Assembly (NCBI RefSeq): GCF_000317305.3
Contig: NC_023036.2
Span: forward strand, 4,154,001 to 4,218,000
Source of the DNA: Mycolicibacterium neoaurum VKM Ac-1815D
GTDB taxonomy: Bacteria; Actinomycetota; Actinomycetes; Mycobacteriales; Mycobacteriaceae
DNA: 64,000 nucleotides
Reading direction: 5' to 3'
Positions 18,601 to 26,540 of the stretch are shown here, piece after piece. Made by a program: the position numbers and the translations under genes. The notes under the pieces were generated by a model, which worked only from the letters and a program-made list of their open reading frames with translations, searched no databases and was not told the DNA's origin. Numbering within the stretch: the stretch's first letter is position 1; each line of letters opens with the position of its first letter.

Positions 18601-21600
18601 CCGATGGTGGCGAACACCGCGGGCCAGCACTTACCGACCAGGGCGTCCGGAACCAGGGTCAGTCCGGGGGCCAGCGGGGCGCCGAAGGTGGCGGTGACAC
18701 CGGTGTGGTCGGCGACCTCCTCGGGATCCCAGCCGACGGTGACGGTGGCGGTGTTGTCCACGACGGCCGGCAGCGCGTCGACGCCGTCGACGCCGGCGGC
18801 GATGGCGAGCACGGCGCGCATGGCCGCGGCGGCATCCTCGGTGGTGACGACCGGCATACCACCGTTGACGGTGGCGGCGGGCAGCGTGAGCTTGATGTCG
18901 ATCCAGATGTCACTCAGCGGAACGCTCAGCGTCACACCCTCGTCGGTGAGCTCGAGGCGCGAACCGGTCGACGGGTGTGTCGCGGCGCGGTTCTCGTTGA
19001 CCTGCCATTCGCCCGGGGCGCCGATCCGGTGCACCGGGTTGATCGCGGTGCGGCCCGCCCACAGCACGTCGGGCGAATCCAGCACCACGGCAATGGGTCC
19101 GGTGGCACCGGGATTGGCCTGCCGGCGCGAGACGACGGGCACCGGGGTGGCGCCGGAGGCGACGACCTCGTCGATGGCGGCCTGCTCGAAGCGGTCGAGC
19201 AGTTCACCGACGGGCTCGTCGACACGGGTGATACCCGCGACGGCGGCGGTGCCCGGGATGATGCAGACCTGGTCGGCGGTGTAGCGCGCGTCGTGCGCTT
19301 GCCACAGCGAGTCGCTGCGCCACCAGCGGCGGACGTCCTTGTCGATGACCGGCACGAAGTTCACCGGCTTGCCCGGCGTCTTGCACAGTGTGACGAAGAA
19401 CGGGACGTCGGCCGGGTGCAGCTTGAGGGTCTCGGCGTCCGGGTACCGGTTGAGCAACGTGTCGACGGCGGCGGCCGGATGCTCCAGCAGCGCAACACCT
19501 TCGGGGCTCTTGGCGAACAGGGTGTCGATCGGGCCGGAATCCTTGGGATGCAGGCGGGCCTCGGCGCGCTTGAGCATCTCCTCGAAGCGGTCGCGCCAGG
19601 TGATGTCCAGCCACGGCGAGTCCTCGGACTTGGTGTCCGCGGTCGAGTCGCCATCGCCGATGGCCAACTCCACGTAGCGGTCCAGCCACTGCAGGTAGGT
19701 CATGTCGGCGAGGTCACCGAAGTACGGCTTGGCGGTGTCGGCCATCGCGGCGATGATCTCGTCGCGACGCTCGGCCACGGCGTCGGCGTCACCGGCGACC
19801 TCGTCGAGCAGCCGACCACAGCGGGAGGCGGTGTTGTCGATCTCGTGGATGTCGGCACCGAGCTGGCTACGCCCGGATGCCATGCCACCCTGGGCCTTTC
19901 CGGCGCCCACCCAGACATCGGTGCCCTTGGTGTCGACCAGCAGCTGCTTGACCGCAGGCGAGGTGGTGGCCTCAAGGGTGGCCATCGCGGCGGTGCCGAC
20001 GAGGATGCCGTCGACCGGCATCAGCGGGAAGCCGTAGGTCTGCGACCACCGGCCGGCCAGGTAGTCGGCGGCCCGCTCGGGGGTGCCGATGCCGCCACCG
20101 ACGCAGATGGTGATGTTGGACAGCTTGCGCAGGTCGGCGTAGGTGCTCAGGAGCAGATCGTCGAGGTCCTCCCACGAGTGGTGGCCACCGGCGCGGCCAC
20201 CCTCGATATGGGCGATGACGTCCTTATCGGGCACCTCGGCGGCGATCTTGATGACGGCCTTGATCTGGTCGACGGTGCCCGGCTTGAACACCACGTGGGT
20301 GATGCCGATCTCGTTGAGCTCCTCGATCAGCGCGACGGCCTCGTCGAGCTCGGGGATGCCCGCGGTGACCACGACACCGTCGATGGGCGCACCGGACTGG
20401 CGCGCCTTCTGCACGATGCGCTTGCCGCCGAGCTGCAGCTTCCAAAGGTAGGGGTCCAGGAACAGCGAGTTGAACTGGATGGCCCGGCCCGGCTCCAAGA
20501 GCTCGGCCAGGTCCTCAAGGCGGTCCTCGAAGATCTTTTCGGTGACCTGGCCGCCACCGGCCAGCTCGGCCCAGTGGCCGGCGTTGGCGGCCGCGGCGAC
20601 GATCTTGGCGTCCACGGTGGTCGGGGTCATCCCCGCCAGCAGGATCGGCGACCGGCCGGTGAGGCGGGTGAACTTGGTGGACAGCTTCACCGACCCGTCG
20701 GGCAGGGTGACCGTCGACGGGGCGTAGCTGGTCCACGGGGCGGGCACCTCGGGCACGGCGCCCACGGTGAACAGGCTGCGTTGGCCGGCGCGGGTGGCGG
20801 CGGGCACGATGCCGATGCCGAGTCCGCGGATGACCGGCGCGGTCAGCCGGGTGACGGTGTCGGCGGGGCCGAGGTCGATGATCCAGCGGGCGCCCGCGGT
20901 GTGCAGCGCCTCGACGTCGGAGACCCAGTCGATCGGGTTGACGAAGATGGACTCGGTCATCGCGTGGGCGAGTTCGGTGTCGATGCCGATCTTGGCGGCC
21001 CAACGATCGACCAGCGCGACGCCGTCGGCCAGGCGCGGGGTGTGGAAGCCGACCTCGACCTGGATGGGGTTGAAGACGGGCGCGAACACCGCGCCACCGC
21101 GCAGCTTGTTCTTGCGCTCGGCCTCTTCCTTCTCGGTGATCTTCGAGCAGTACAGCTCGAAGCGACCGAGCTGTTCGGGAGTGCCGGTGATGACCACCGA
21201 GCGGCGGCCGTTGCGGATCGAGAGCACCGGGGGCAGCACGGTGCGCACGTCGGTGGAGAAATCTTCGAGCAGCTCGGCGATCCGGTCCGGGTCGACGTTG
21301 GTCACCGAGACCATCGGCGACTTGTCACCGCGGCCGACCATGCCGCGCCGGCGTGAGACCAGGGAACCGGCGGCACCGATCAGCTGCAGCAGGGCGAGCA
21401 GCTCCGCGTCGCGGGTGCCCTTCACCTTCAGCGACTCGACGCCCAAGATGCCCTGGGAGTGGCCGGCCATGGCCACGGGTGGGGTGCCCATCAGGTCGAG
21501 CCCCTGCCGGGTCAGGGCGCGGATCGCGGCCATCTGGGTCAGCAGGATGCCGGGGCCGGAGATGGCGGCGGTGGTGAGCTGCTTGGTGTCGGGCAGCGGC

Positions 21601-21911
21601 TCCTCGGCTGCCAGCGCGCGAACCCACTGCAGCGGCTCGAAGCCGATCGGGCGGACGACGACGAGCTCCCGGGCAACCGGCTCGAGCAGCAGTGCCGCCT
21701 CGCCGACCAGTTCGCTCAGCTCGGACTCGATGCCCGCGGAGCTGACCAGCTCCTCCAGGCTCTCCAGCCACGCGCCACCCTGCCCGCCGAATGCGACGGC
21801 ATACGGCTCGCCGGCATTGAGCAGGTCGACCAGAGCGTGTGCGCCACCCAACGAACCATCCTTCAAGCCGTTCTTACCGGCCGTCACCCTGTCGTGTTCG
21901 TTGATCGTCAC
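12681..21911 (-). CDS. fas: Type I fatty acid synthase
   Basis: A 3076-residue multifunctional enzyme (M. tuberculosis FAS has 3069) that makes C16-C26 acyl-CoAs de novo from acetyl- and malonyl-CoA, feeding phospholipids and mycolate synthesis. Domains in order: acetyltransferase with AGHSQG near residue 150; enoyl reductase from about 420 (LTGRSPILLAGMTPTT); dehydratase hot-dog GDHNPIH near 1233; malonyl/palmitoyl transferase GHSVGEYTAL near 1440; acyl carrier segment with DGASSRRNQ near 1815; ketoreductase VVTGASKGSIAAS near 2128; ketosynthase with the active Cys in HPVAACATAAVSVEEG near 2726. The Ala/Pro linker before the carrier domain is also present. It is coupled to acpS downstream. 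Confidence 0.99.
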   Translation of the reverse strand: MTINEHDRVTAGKNGLKDGSLGGAHALVDLLNAGEPYAVAFGGQGGAWLESLEELVSSAGIESELSELVGEAALLLEPVARELVVVRPIGFEPLQWVRALAAEEPLPDTKQLTTAAISGPGILLTQMAAIRALTRQGLDLMGTPPVAMAGHSQGILGVESLKVKGTRDAELLALLQLIGAAGSLVSRRRGMVGRGDKSPMVSVTNVDPDRIAELLEDFSTDVRTVLPPVLSIRNGRRSVVITGTPEQLGRFELYCSKITEKEEAERKNKLRGGAVFAPVFNPIQVEVGFHTPRLADGVALVDRWAAKIGIDTELAHAMTESIFVNPIDWVSDVEALHTAGARWIIDLGPADTVTRLTAPVIRGLGIGIVPAATRAGQRSLFTVGAVPEVPAPWTSYAPSTVTLPDGSVKLSTKFTRLTGRSPILLAGMTPTTVDAKIVAAAANAGHWAELAGGGQVTEKIFEDRLEDLAELLEPGRAIQFNSLFLDPYLWKLQLGGKRIVQKARQSGAPIDGVVVTAGIPELDEAVALIEELNEIGITHVVFKPGTVDQIKAVIKIAAEVPDKDVIAHIEGGRAGGHHSWEDLDDLLLSTYADLRKLSNITICVGGGIGTPERAADYLAGRWSQTYGFPLMPVDGILVGTAAMATLEATTSPAVKQLLVDTKGTDVWVGAGKAQGGMASGRSQLGADIHEIDNTASRCGRLLDEVAGDADAVAERRDEIIAAMADTAKPYFGDLADMTYLQWLDRYVELAIGDGDSTADTKSEDSPWLDITWRDRFEEMLKRAEARLHPKDSGPIDTLFAKSPEGVALLEHPAAAVDTLLNRYPDAETLKLHPADVPFFVTLCKTPGKPVNFVPVIDKDVRRWWRSDSLWQAHDARYTADQVCIIPGTAAVAGITRVDEPVGELLDRFEQAAIDEVVASGATPVPVVSRRQANPGATGPIAVVLDSPDVLWAGRTAINPVHRIGAPGEWQVNENRAATHPSTGSRLELTDEGVTLSVPLSDIWIDIKLTLPAATVNGGMPVVTTEDAAAAMRAVLAIAAGVDGVDALPAVVDNTATVTVGWDPEEVADHTGVTATFGAPLAPGLTLVPDALVGKCWPAVFATIGAAVTEAGFPVIEGLLSLVHLDHAAHLLAPMPKDAAELTVTATASAAIDTEVGRVVPVEVIISDAQGAELARLVERFAIRGRTGAVELEDPIRAGGAMTDNATDTPRRRRRDVTMTAPTDMSAFAVVSGDHNPIHTDRAAALLAGLKGPIVHGMWLSAAAQHVVTATDGRATPPARLVGWTSRFLGMVLPGDEIEFRVDRVGIDRGAEIIEVTAKVGGDLVMAASAQLAAPKTVYAFPGQGIQHKGMGMEVRARSKAARKVWDIADKFTRDTLGFSVLHVVKDNPTSLIASGVHYHHPEGVLYLTQFTQVAMATVAAAQVAEMREQGAFVEGAIACGHSVGEYTALACVSGVYELPALLEVVFHRGSKMHDIVPRDEKGRSNYRLAAIRPSQIDLDDDDVTAFVAEISERTGEFLQIVNFNLRGSQYAIAGTVRGLEALEEEIERRREISGGKRSFILVPGIDVPFHSEVLRVGVADFRRSLERVMPTDADPELLVGKYIPNLVPRPFTLDRDFIQEIRDLVPAEPLDEVLADYDTWRNERPRELMRKIVIELLAWQFASPVRWIETQDLLFIEEAAGGLGVERFVEIGVKTAPTVAGLATNTLKLPEYSHSTTEVLNAERDAAVLFATDTDPEPEVEEIAAVASAPESAPAAAAPAAAPAPSAAPSGGPRPDDITFDAADATLVLIALAAKMRIDQIEPLDSIESITDGASSRRNQMLVDLGSELNLGAIDGAAEADLSGLKAQVTKLARTYKPFGPVLSDSINDQLRTVFGPSGKRPAYIAERVAKTWELGPGWAKHVTAEVALGTREGSSVRGGNMGGLHEGALADAASVDKVIDAAVTAVGARKGIPVSLPSSGAAGGGVVDSAALGEFAEQVTGPNGVLANAARTILGQLGLDSPVSAPETVSDADLIDLVTTELGSDWPRLVSPVFDARKAVVFDDRWASAREDLARLWLLDESEIDSDWQRLSERFEGAGNVVGTQASWWQGKALAAGRNVHAALYGRAAAGAENPDKGGYAGEVAVVTGASKGSIAASVVSQLLAGGATVIATTSRLDDDRLAFYRKLYRDSARFDATLWVVPANMASYADIDALVEWVGSEQTENLGPKAIHLKDAQNPTLLFPFAAPRVSGDLSEAGARSEMEMKVLLWAVQRLIAGLSHIGSERDIASRLHVVLPGSPNRGMFGGDGAYGEAKAALDAVVTRWKAESSWSQRVSLAHALIGWTKGTGLMGHNDAIVGAVEEAGLTTYTTEEMASMLLSLCDINSKVAAAREPIQVDMTGGLGEIEIDMAELAAKAREEMASAGSDEDDEDEAGTIRALPSPPRGYQAAPAPAWDDLDVDPADMVVIVGGAELGPYGSSRTRFEMEVDGELSAAGVLELAWTTGMVKWEDDPKPGWYDTETGDLVDESELVERYHDAVVAKVGIREFVDDGAITADHTTPLLVSVFLDKDFSFVVSSESDARGFAQSDPEHTVIAPVPDSGDWLVTRKAGTEIRVPRKAKMSRTVGAQVPTGFDPTVYGVSQDMASSVDRLALWNLVTTVDAFLTAGFTPAELMRWVHPSLVACTQGTGIGGLTSMQRMFHGNLLGQSKPNDILQEVLPNVFAGHVVQSYIGSYGSMIHPVAACATAAVSVEEGVDKIKLGKADFVVAGGYDDLTLEAVTGFGDMSATADTEVMRAKGISDSKFSRANDRRRLGFVESQGGGTILLTRGDLAVQMGLPVLAVVGYASSFGDGVHTSIPAPGLGALASGLGGTQSRLARSLAKLGVGADDIAVISKHDTSTLANDPNETELHERLAASMGRSKGAPLFVVSQKSLTGHAKGGAAAFQMMGLCQILRDGVIPPNRSLDCVDSELDHAKHFVWLREALHLGEKFPIKAGLVTSLGFGHVSGLVALVHPQALLAALPADQRADYQARANARVLDGQHRLASAIAGGPALYEKPADRRFGGDGPEKPQEAAMLLDPEARLGADNHYAK

Positions 21912-22467
21912 GTCGTGTTCTCTCCCTCGGTGCAGTCTTTGTCACGCACTCACGCTTGTCGTACCCGTGTGCCGCGCCGTCGCGGCGGGAAGCGAATCGG
22001 TCCCCGGCGGTCCGACTCGTCCTGTGGTCTGTGGTCTGTGTGACGATTCAGCTCTGAATCGTCGGCGGGCCGGTGTACGTCCGGGGCTGTCCGGGTATCG
22101 ATGGAATCCGGTCCTGGACGTGTCCGACGGCCAATCCCGCCCCACTAAGAGTGTCATAAGGATCGGGGTCGTTTTTCGCGTTCAAATGGTTACTGGCGAG
22201 TTCTACGCCCGGGTAACCAGATGTTGGGTAACGACGGTCACAAGCGCGTGCAAACGCCTCCGGGACAAACGTCCTGCATGCGGGTGGTTACGGTCGAGTA
22301 GCTATAACTTCCCAGATCAGCGCTATGCCGTTATCAAATCGTTATCTAAGAATTCCGCGGTCTCCGCCGCCGCTCGGCGCGGTGGCGACCGCCGCCGAGA
22401 AATGACACTCGGACCCAAAGTGTCCGGTGTCGCAATCTGGGTAGTTTGCGGAGTTTGCTGGAAATTA
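21912..22467. promoter_or_regulatory. 556-bp region upstream of fas
   Basis: No convincing gene lies here. Next to fas it contains a purine-rich ribosome site (GAGAGAACACG on the minus strand) and the palindrome at 22043-22062. Farther out are four GGTTAC/GTAAC elements: 22188-22193, 22213-22218, 22227-22232 and 22286-22291. Two of them form 15-bp-spaced direct repeats of GGGTAAC. GACACT/AGTGTC at 22404-22424 could be part of the terminator of the upstream merR gene. Confidence 0.5.
22043..22062. promoter_or_regulatory. Perfect 9-bp interrupted palindrome upstream of fas
   Basis: ACGATTCAG-CT-CTGAATCGT is a perfect inverted repeat with a two-base centre, 132 bp before the fas start. This is the size and symmetry of a TetR-type operator. 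In mycobacteria fas is activated by the TetR-family regulator FasR binding upstream of fas, so it is a candidate FasR site; the known FasR consensus could not be checked here. Confidence 0.55.
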
Positions 22468-23007
22468 TTACTGATCGGTAAGTTTTGGCCCGCGTCCCGA
22501 TGCGACCGGCGCCGCTTCGGATACCAGGCCACACATCACCCGCTCCACCCGTCCGGCCACCAAACCGACCAGATCCTCGGGACCGACGACGCCAGGGGCG
22601 GCCGCCCGCCACGCCGCGACCGCCTCGGCGGCAAGCGAATCCACACCGTCGCGGATGGCTTCGGAGATCGCAGAGGCCCCCTCTGCGTACTCCCGCGGAT
22701 CGCGGTGCGCACCGCCCATAGGTTGCCGAGGCCCCAGGATTGCCGCGTCCAGCCCCAGTACGTCGCCCACATCGCCGCCGGCGCGGACGGTCTCGAAGAA
22801 TTCGGCGATGTGCGCCGAGGTGAACCCGCGCGCGAGCAACCGATCGATGGTCTGCAATTGCCCCAGATGCGCGGCATCGTAGAAAGCCGCACGCCCCACC
22901 CGGCGCGGTGGATCCAGCAACCCGCGCTCGCGGTAGGCGCGAATATTGCGCGCACTGACCCCGGATGCACGAGCGAGGTCGTGCAGGCGATATTCGGTCG
23001 AAGTCAC
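22468..23007 (-). CDS. MerR-family regulator
   Basis: A 179-residue regulator. The MerR DNA-binding region is at 1-75: EYRLHDLARASGVSARNIRA, then YRERGLLDPPRR and YDAAHLGQLQTIDRLLARGF. A short C-terminal domain without clustered cysteines follows, so a metal sensor is unlikely. GTG 23007 was chosen because the family begins there; longer frames run through the divergent promoter region. It is divergent from a major-facilitator transporter and is the natural candidate to regulate it. Confidence 0.85.
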   Translation of the reverse strand: MTSTEYRLHDLARASGVSARNIRAYRERGLLDPPRRVGRAAFYDAAHLGQLQTIDRLLARGFTSAHIAEFFETVRAGGDVGDVLGLDAAILGPRQPMGGAHRDPREYAEGASAISEAIRDGVDSLAAEAVAAWRAAAPGVVGPEDLVGLVAGRVERVMCGLVSEAAPVASGRGPKLTDQ

Positions 23008-23167
23008 GCGGCCACCGCCGCACGCTGGCCGCCGACATGCACGGTCATGATCACACTGTAGCGCGCGGTGGTGCTCTTCGAGCAAACTGATAGAACGCTT
23101 AGAAACAGCACCGATGCGCGACATGGCAACCCGGTGAGAGATGTCACCGGAAAATGATTCGCAATTC

Positions 23168-23185
23168 GTCCCATCAATTTGGGAC
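23168..23185. promoter_or_regulatory. Inverted repeat between merR and the MFS gene
   Basis: GTCCCA-TCAATT-TGGGAC is a perfect 6-bp dyad with a six-base spacer, 52 bp before the MFS start. It is a candidate operator for the divergent MerR protein. Confidence 0.45.
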
Positions 23186-23236
23186 CATTCTTGCCAACCG
23201 ATACGACCACCCGAGACGACGGAAGGGGCCGGTGCC

Positions 23237-24523
23237 GTGCGTCCCTGGATCGTCTGGGCCACCGGATTGCTGGCCTATATCGTGGCCGTGCTCAACCGCA
23301 CCACCCTCGGCGTCTCCGGTCTCGAGGCGGGCGAACGCTTCCACGCCGGGCCGAGCGTGTTGTCCACCTTCGTGGTGCTGCAGATCATCGTCTACGCCGC
23401 GGCGCAGGTTCCTGCGGGAGTGTTGCTGGACCGGCACGGGTCCAAGGTGTTGATCATCTCCGGCGCAGCCCTCATGGCGGGCGGACAGCTCGCGATCGCG
23501 CTGACCCAATCCCTGCCGATGGCGCTGACCGCCCGCGCCATCGTCGGACTCGGGGATGCCATCACCTTCATCTCGGTGCTGCGCTTGGTGCCGCACTGGT
23601 TCCCCGCCCGGCGGGTCCCGCTGTTGACCCAGCTCACCGGCATCAGCGGCCAGTTCGGCCAGGTGCTCTCGGCCGTGCCGTTCCTGACATTGCTGGGTGT
23701 CGCCGGGTGGACCCCGGCGTACCTGTCGGTCGCTGCCTTCGCCGTGCTCGCCATGGTGCTGGCAGCGGCGTTGATCCGCAACACCCCCGACGGCAGGCCG
23801 GCCACCACGTCCGCGCTGAGTGTGCGGGCGACCCTGGCCAACGTCCGTACCGTCTGGCTGCGTCCGGGTACCCGACTCGGGTTCTTCACCCATATGGGCA
23901 CCCAGTTCTCGGTGACCGCTTTCGCGTTGATGTGGGGCGTCCCCTACGTGACCACCGCGCAGGGTCAGACCCGCGGTGTCGCCGGGATGCTGTTGACCAT
24001 CTCGGTCCTGACGGCGGTCGCCGCCGGGGTGGTGCTCGGCATCCTGTGTGGCCGATTCCCGCATCGCCGGTCCCGCTTCGTCCTGGCGATCATCGGCAGC
24101 AACGCCGCCATCTGGACGGTCGTGCTGGCCATGCCCGGCCAGGCACCGTTGTGGCTGTTGGTCGTGCTGGTGGTGATCATCTCCGTCGGCGGCCCGGGTT
24201 CGATGGTCGGTTTCGACTTTGCCCGGACCTTCAATCCCAGCGCGACGCTGGGCACGGCACAGGGCATGGTCAACATGGGGGGATTTCTGGCCTCACTGAT
24301 GCTGATGCAGGCAATGGGCTGGATCCTGGACGTCGCGGGCGGATACTCCCCCGAGTCGTTCCGGCTCGCCTGGACGGTTCAGTACGTGGTGTGGGCCGTC
24401 GCCGTGATCGGCATCCTGGTGACCCGGCGTAAGACCCGGCGGCAGTTGGGACTGCAGGGCGACGCCTCCGACCGGTGGTTGCTGGAAACCTTCGATCCGG
24501 AGCCGACCGACCTCAGGCGCTGA
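23237..24523 (+). CDS. Major facilitator superfamily transporter
   Basis: A 428-residue protein with about 12 membrane helices. The MFS loop 2-3 signature appears as GVLLDRHGSKVLIISGAALMAG, and the cytoplasmic loop between halves lies near residue 190-215. The fold and charge pattern suggest a 12-TM MFS permease, possibly exporting a toxic compound under control of the adjacent MerR regulator; the substrate is unknown. GTG 23237 was chosen over longer frames because GGAAGGGG precedes it and the first helix starts right after. It ends overlapping the convergent LtrA gene by 11 bases. Confidence 0.85.
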   Translation: MRPWIVWATGLLAYIVAVLNRTTLGVSGLEAGERFHAGPSVLSTFVVLQIIVYAAAQVPAGVLLDRHGSKVLIISGAALMAGGQLAIALTQSLPMALTARAIVGLGDAITFISVLRLVPHWFPARRVPLLTQLTGISGQFGQVLSAVPFLTLLGVAGWTPAYLSVAAFAVLAMVLAAALIRNTPDGRPATTSALSVRATLANVRTVWLRPGTRLGFFTHMGTQFSVTAFALMWGVPYVTTAQGQTRGVAGMLLTISVLTAVAAGVVLGILCGRFPHRRSRFVLAIIGSNAAIWTVVLAMPGQAPLWLLVVLVVIISVGGPGSMVGFDFARTFNPSATLGTAQGMVNMGGFLASLMLMQAMGWILDVAGGYSPESFRLAWTVQYVVWAVAVIGILVTRRKTRRQLGLQGDASDRWLLETFDPEPTDLRR

Positions 24524-25760
24524 TACGCGCCGCCACCGCCGCCGCTGTGTGCCGGTGCCCGACCGTTTCGTGGCCGATGACCACCACCACCGGCGCCAGC
24601 GTGGTCACCAGCAGGCACACCGCGATGGGCACCCCGGAGGCCGCGAGCAGCACCGAACCGGCCAGCACTGCGCTGGCCAGCAGACTGAGCACCAGATGAA
24701 CCCGGCTGGTGGTCCGCAGCATCAGGGCGTGCAACAGGTAGATCAGCCAGATGTAGACCGCCACCGGCACCGCCACGGTCGCCACGCAGGCCGCCGACCC
24801 GAGCTCGGAGTGCTCCTCCAGGTAGTAGGCCGCCAGGTGCAGACCCGCGCCGGTGCCGACGATCGCTCCATACAACACGATGGGCAGGTAACCGAACCAG
24901 AACGAGGTCTCGCGGTGGACGTGCAACAACTCCCCCGCGGGCACCATGAAGTACATCCACCACATGCCGAAGGTCAGGCCGATACCGGCGACCGCGACCA
25001 GGATCGCCTCGGTACTCCAGCCGTGGTCCGACACCACCGCTGTCAACGTCGCCACCGTGCCCACGACCCCCTCACCGAGGGCGATGATGGCCATCAACCC
25101 GTACCGCTCGGCGATGTGGTGGGCATGCCACGGTGTGCCGCCCGCGCGGCGTTCGGCCACCACCGGACCTGCCATCTCGAACAGGGTCAGCGCGATCACC
25201 AGCAGGCCCGTCACGAGCAGCCCGGTGTGCAGCAGAATCACTGCGATCCAACCGATCTGGGCTACCGAGATGATCGTGGCGTAGGTCAGGCAGGCCCGCC
25301 GCCGCGGCGGATCCTGACGCGCGGCCCGCAGCCATTGCGCCACCATCGCGACGCGCATGACCACATAACCGGCCACCATCACCACGTTGTCGACGTGCCC
25401 GCCGTGCTCCAACGAGGCAAACATGGCGGGTAGCCCGAGCGCCAGGATCAACACGCCCACCATCTGCAGCATGGTCGTCAGCCGGTACACCCAGTCATCG
25501 GTGTCGTATGCCGACGCGAACCAGGTGAAGTTGATCCACGCCCAGCACACGGCGAAGATCGCGAAGGCGAATCCGGCCAGACCCGCGCCGATGTGCCCGG
25601 CGGCGAAGGCGTGGGCGAACTGCGACGCCGCGACTCCGAAGGCGATGACGAATGTCAGGTCGAACAGCAGCTCCAGCGGGGAGGCCACCCGGTGCGACTC
25701 GTGCGGATCGCGCCCGGACATGACCGATATGCCGCGCGGCCGCCTGTCGACAGTGCTCAC
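24513..25760 (-). CDS. LtrA-family (low temperature requirement A) membrane protein
   Basis: A 415-residue integral membrane protein of the LtrA family. The family N-terminus RVASPLELLFDLTFVIAFG is clear, with many further helices and the conserved histidine-rich loop HAHHIAERYGLMAIIALGE. LtrA proteins were first linked to growth of Listeria at low temperature; their biochemical role is unknown. GTG 25760 was chosen because GGAGGGGG lies nine bases upstream. It is convergent with the MFS gene and divergent from the ispD-like gene. Confidence 0.85.
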   Translation of the reverse strand: MSTVDRRPRGISVMSGRDPHESHRVASPLELLFDLTFVIAFGVAASQFAHAFAAGHIGAGLAGFAFAIFAVCWAWINFTWFASAYDTDDWVYRLTTMLQMVGVLILALGLPAMFASLEHGGHVDNVVMVAGYVVMRVAMVAQWLRAARQDPPRRRACLTYATIISVAQIGWIAVILLHTGLLVTGLLVIALTLFEMAGPVVAERRAGGTPWHAHHIAERYGLMAIIALGEGVVGTVATLTAVVSDHGWSTEAILVAVAGIGLTFGMWWMYFMVPAGELLHVHRETSFWFGYLPIVLYGAIVGTGAGLHLAAYYLEEHSELGSAACVATVAVPVAVYIWLIYLLHALMLRTTSRVHLVLSLLASAVLAGSVLLAASGVPIAVCLLVTTLAPVVVVIGHETVGHRHTAAAVAARISA

Positions 25761-25814
25761 CGCAGATTCCCCCTCCCACCGGCGCGCGCCGGTCACCGAC
25801 AAGATTCAACACGC

Positions 25815-25820
25815 TAGCGT
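25815..25820 (+). promoter_or_regulatory. -10 element, leaderless promoter of the ispD-like gene
   Basis: TAGCGT with six bases to GTG 25827 predicts a transcript beginning at the start codon. Confidence 0.5.
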
Positions 25821-25826
25821 GGGCGC

Positions 25827-26540
25827 GTGCCCCCGACCGGTGACCCTGCCACTGCCGTTGGCGTCGTGCTCGCCGCAGGCATCGGTTCACGTGTCGGAGC
25901 CGACGGAAACAAGGCCTACCTGGCGCTGGCCGGCAGGCCGATGCTGGCCTGGTCGCTGCGCGCGGTGGCCGACACACCGGAGATCGGTCGGGTGATCCTG
26001 GTCTACCGGCGCGGTGAGTTCGATATCGCCGAAGCGATGGTGCGCGCCGAGCTCCCGGACCGCACCATCGAACTCGTCGAGGGCGGCGACACCCGGCACG
26101 AATCCGAGTTCAACATGCTCTGCCACATCGCTGCCGATATCGAATCCGGGGCCGTGGACGTCGTTCTCATCCATGACGCCGCCCGCCCGCTGGCCGGGCC
26201 GGAGATGATGCGCGCGGCCCTGGACACCGCACGGCGCTTCGGCGGCGCGGTCCCGGGAATCGACGCGGTCGGATTGGCCAGGGCCGGGCAGGACGGTCTG
26301 CATCCGCTCACCGAATCAATGGTGCGGGTGCAGACGCCGCAGGCTTTCCGCGCCGAGCCCCTGCTGGCGGCCTACCGCCGCGCCGACGCCGAGGCCTTCG
26401 ACGGCACCGACACCTCGGCCTGCGTACAACACTTCACCGATGCCGATGTGCGTGTATTCCCCGGTGCGGCAAGCAATCTCAAGGTCACCTACCCGCCGGA
26501 CATCCGGCTGGCAGAGCACCTGCTCACCGGCAGGCGATGA
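25827..26540 (+). CDS. IspD-family cytidylyltransferase, apparently intact
   Basis: A 237-residue nucleotidyltransferase of the IspD/TarI group. IspD joins CTP and 2-C-methyl-D-erythritol 4-phosphate in isoprenoid synthesis. Active-site motifs are complete: AAGIGSR (16-22), Lys29 in NKAYLALAG, HDAARPL (116-122), VQTPQ (168-172) and the C-terminal NLKVTYPPDIRLAE. It differs from my recollection of the housekeeping mycobacterial IspD (Rv3582c type), so it may be a second IspD or a relative acting on another polyol phosphate. Its last 17 bases overlap the convergent degenerate relative. Confidence 0.78.
   Translation: MPPTGDPATAVGVVLAAGIGSRVGADGNKAYLALAGRPMLAWSLRAVADTPEIGRVILVYRRGEFDIAEAMVRAELPDRTIELVEGGDTRHESEFNMLCHIAADIESGAVDVVLIHDAARPLAGPEMMRAALDTARRFGGAVPGIDAVGLARAGQDGLHPLTESMVRVQTPQAFRAEPLLAAYRRADAEAFDGTDTSACVQHFTDADVRVFPGAASNLKVTYPPDIRLAEHLLTGRR

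Noticed and set aside
16134..21356. A 1740-codon open frame antisense to fas
   Set aside because: It mirrors the codon bias of the fas frame on the other strand, is rich in Gly/Arg/Asp/His low-complexity sequence and has no domain signature. Long antisense frames are expected opposite GC-rich coding DNA.
20767..23061. A 764-codon plus-strand frame running from fas into the merR gene
   Set aside because: It crosses the fas promoter region and two real genes in antisense with no domain or ribosome site.
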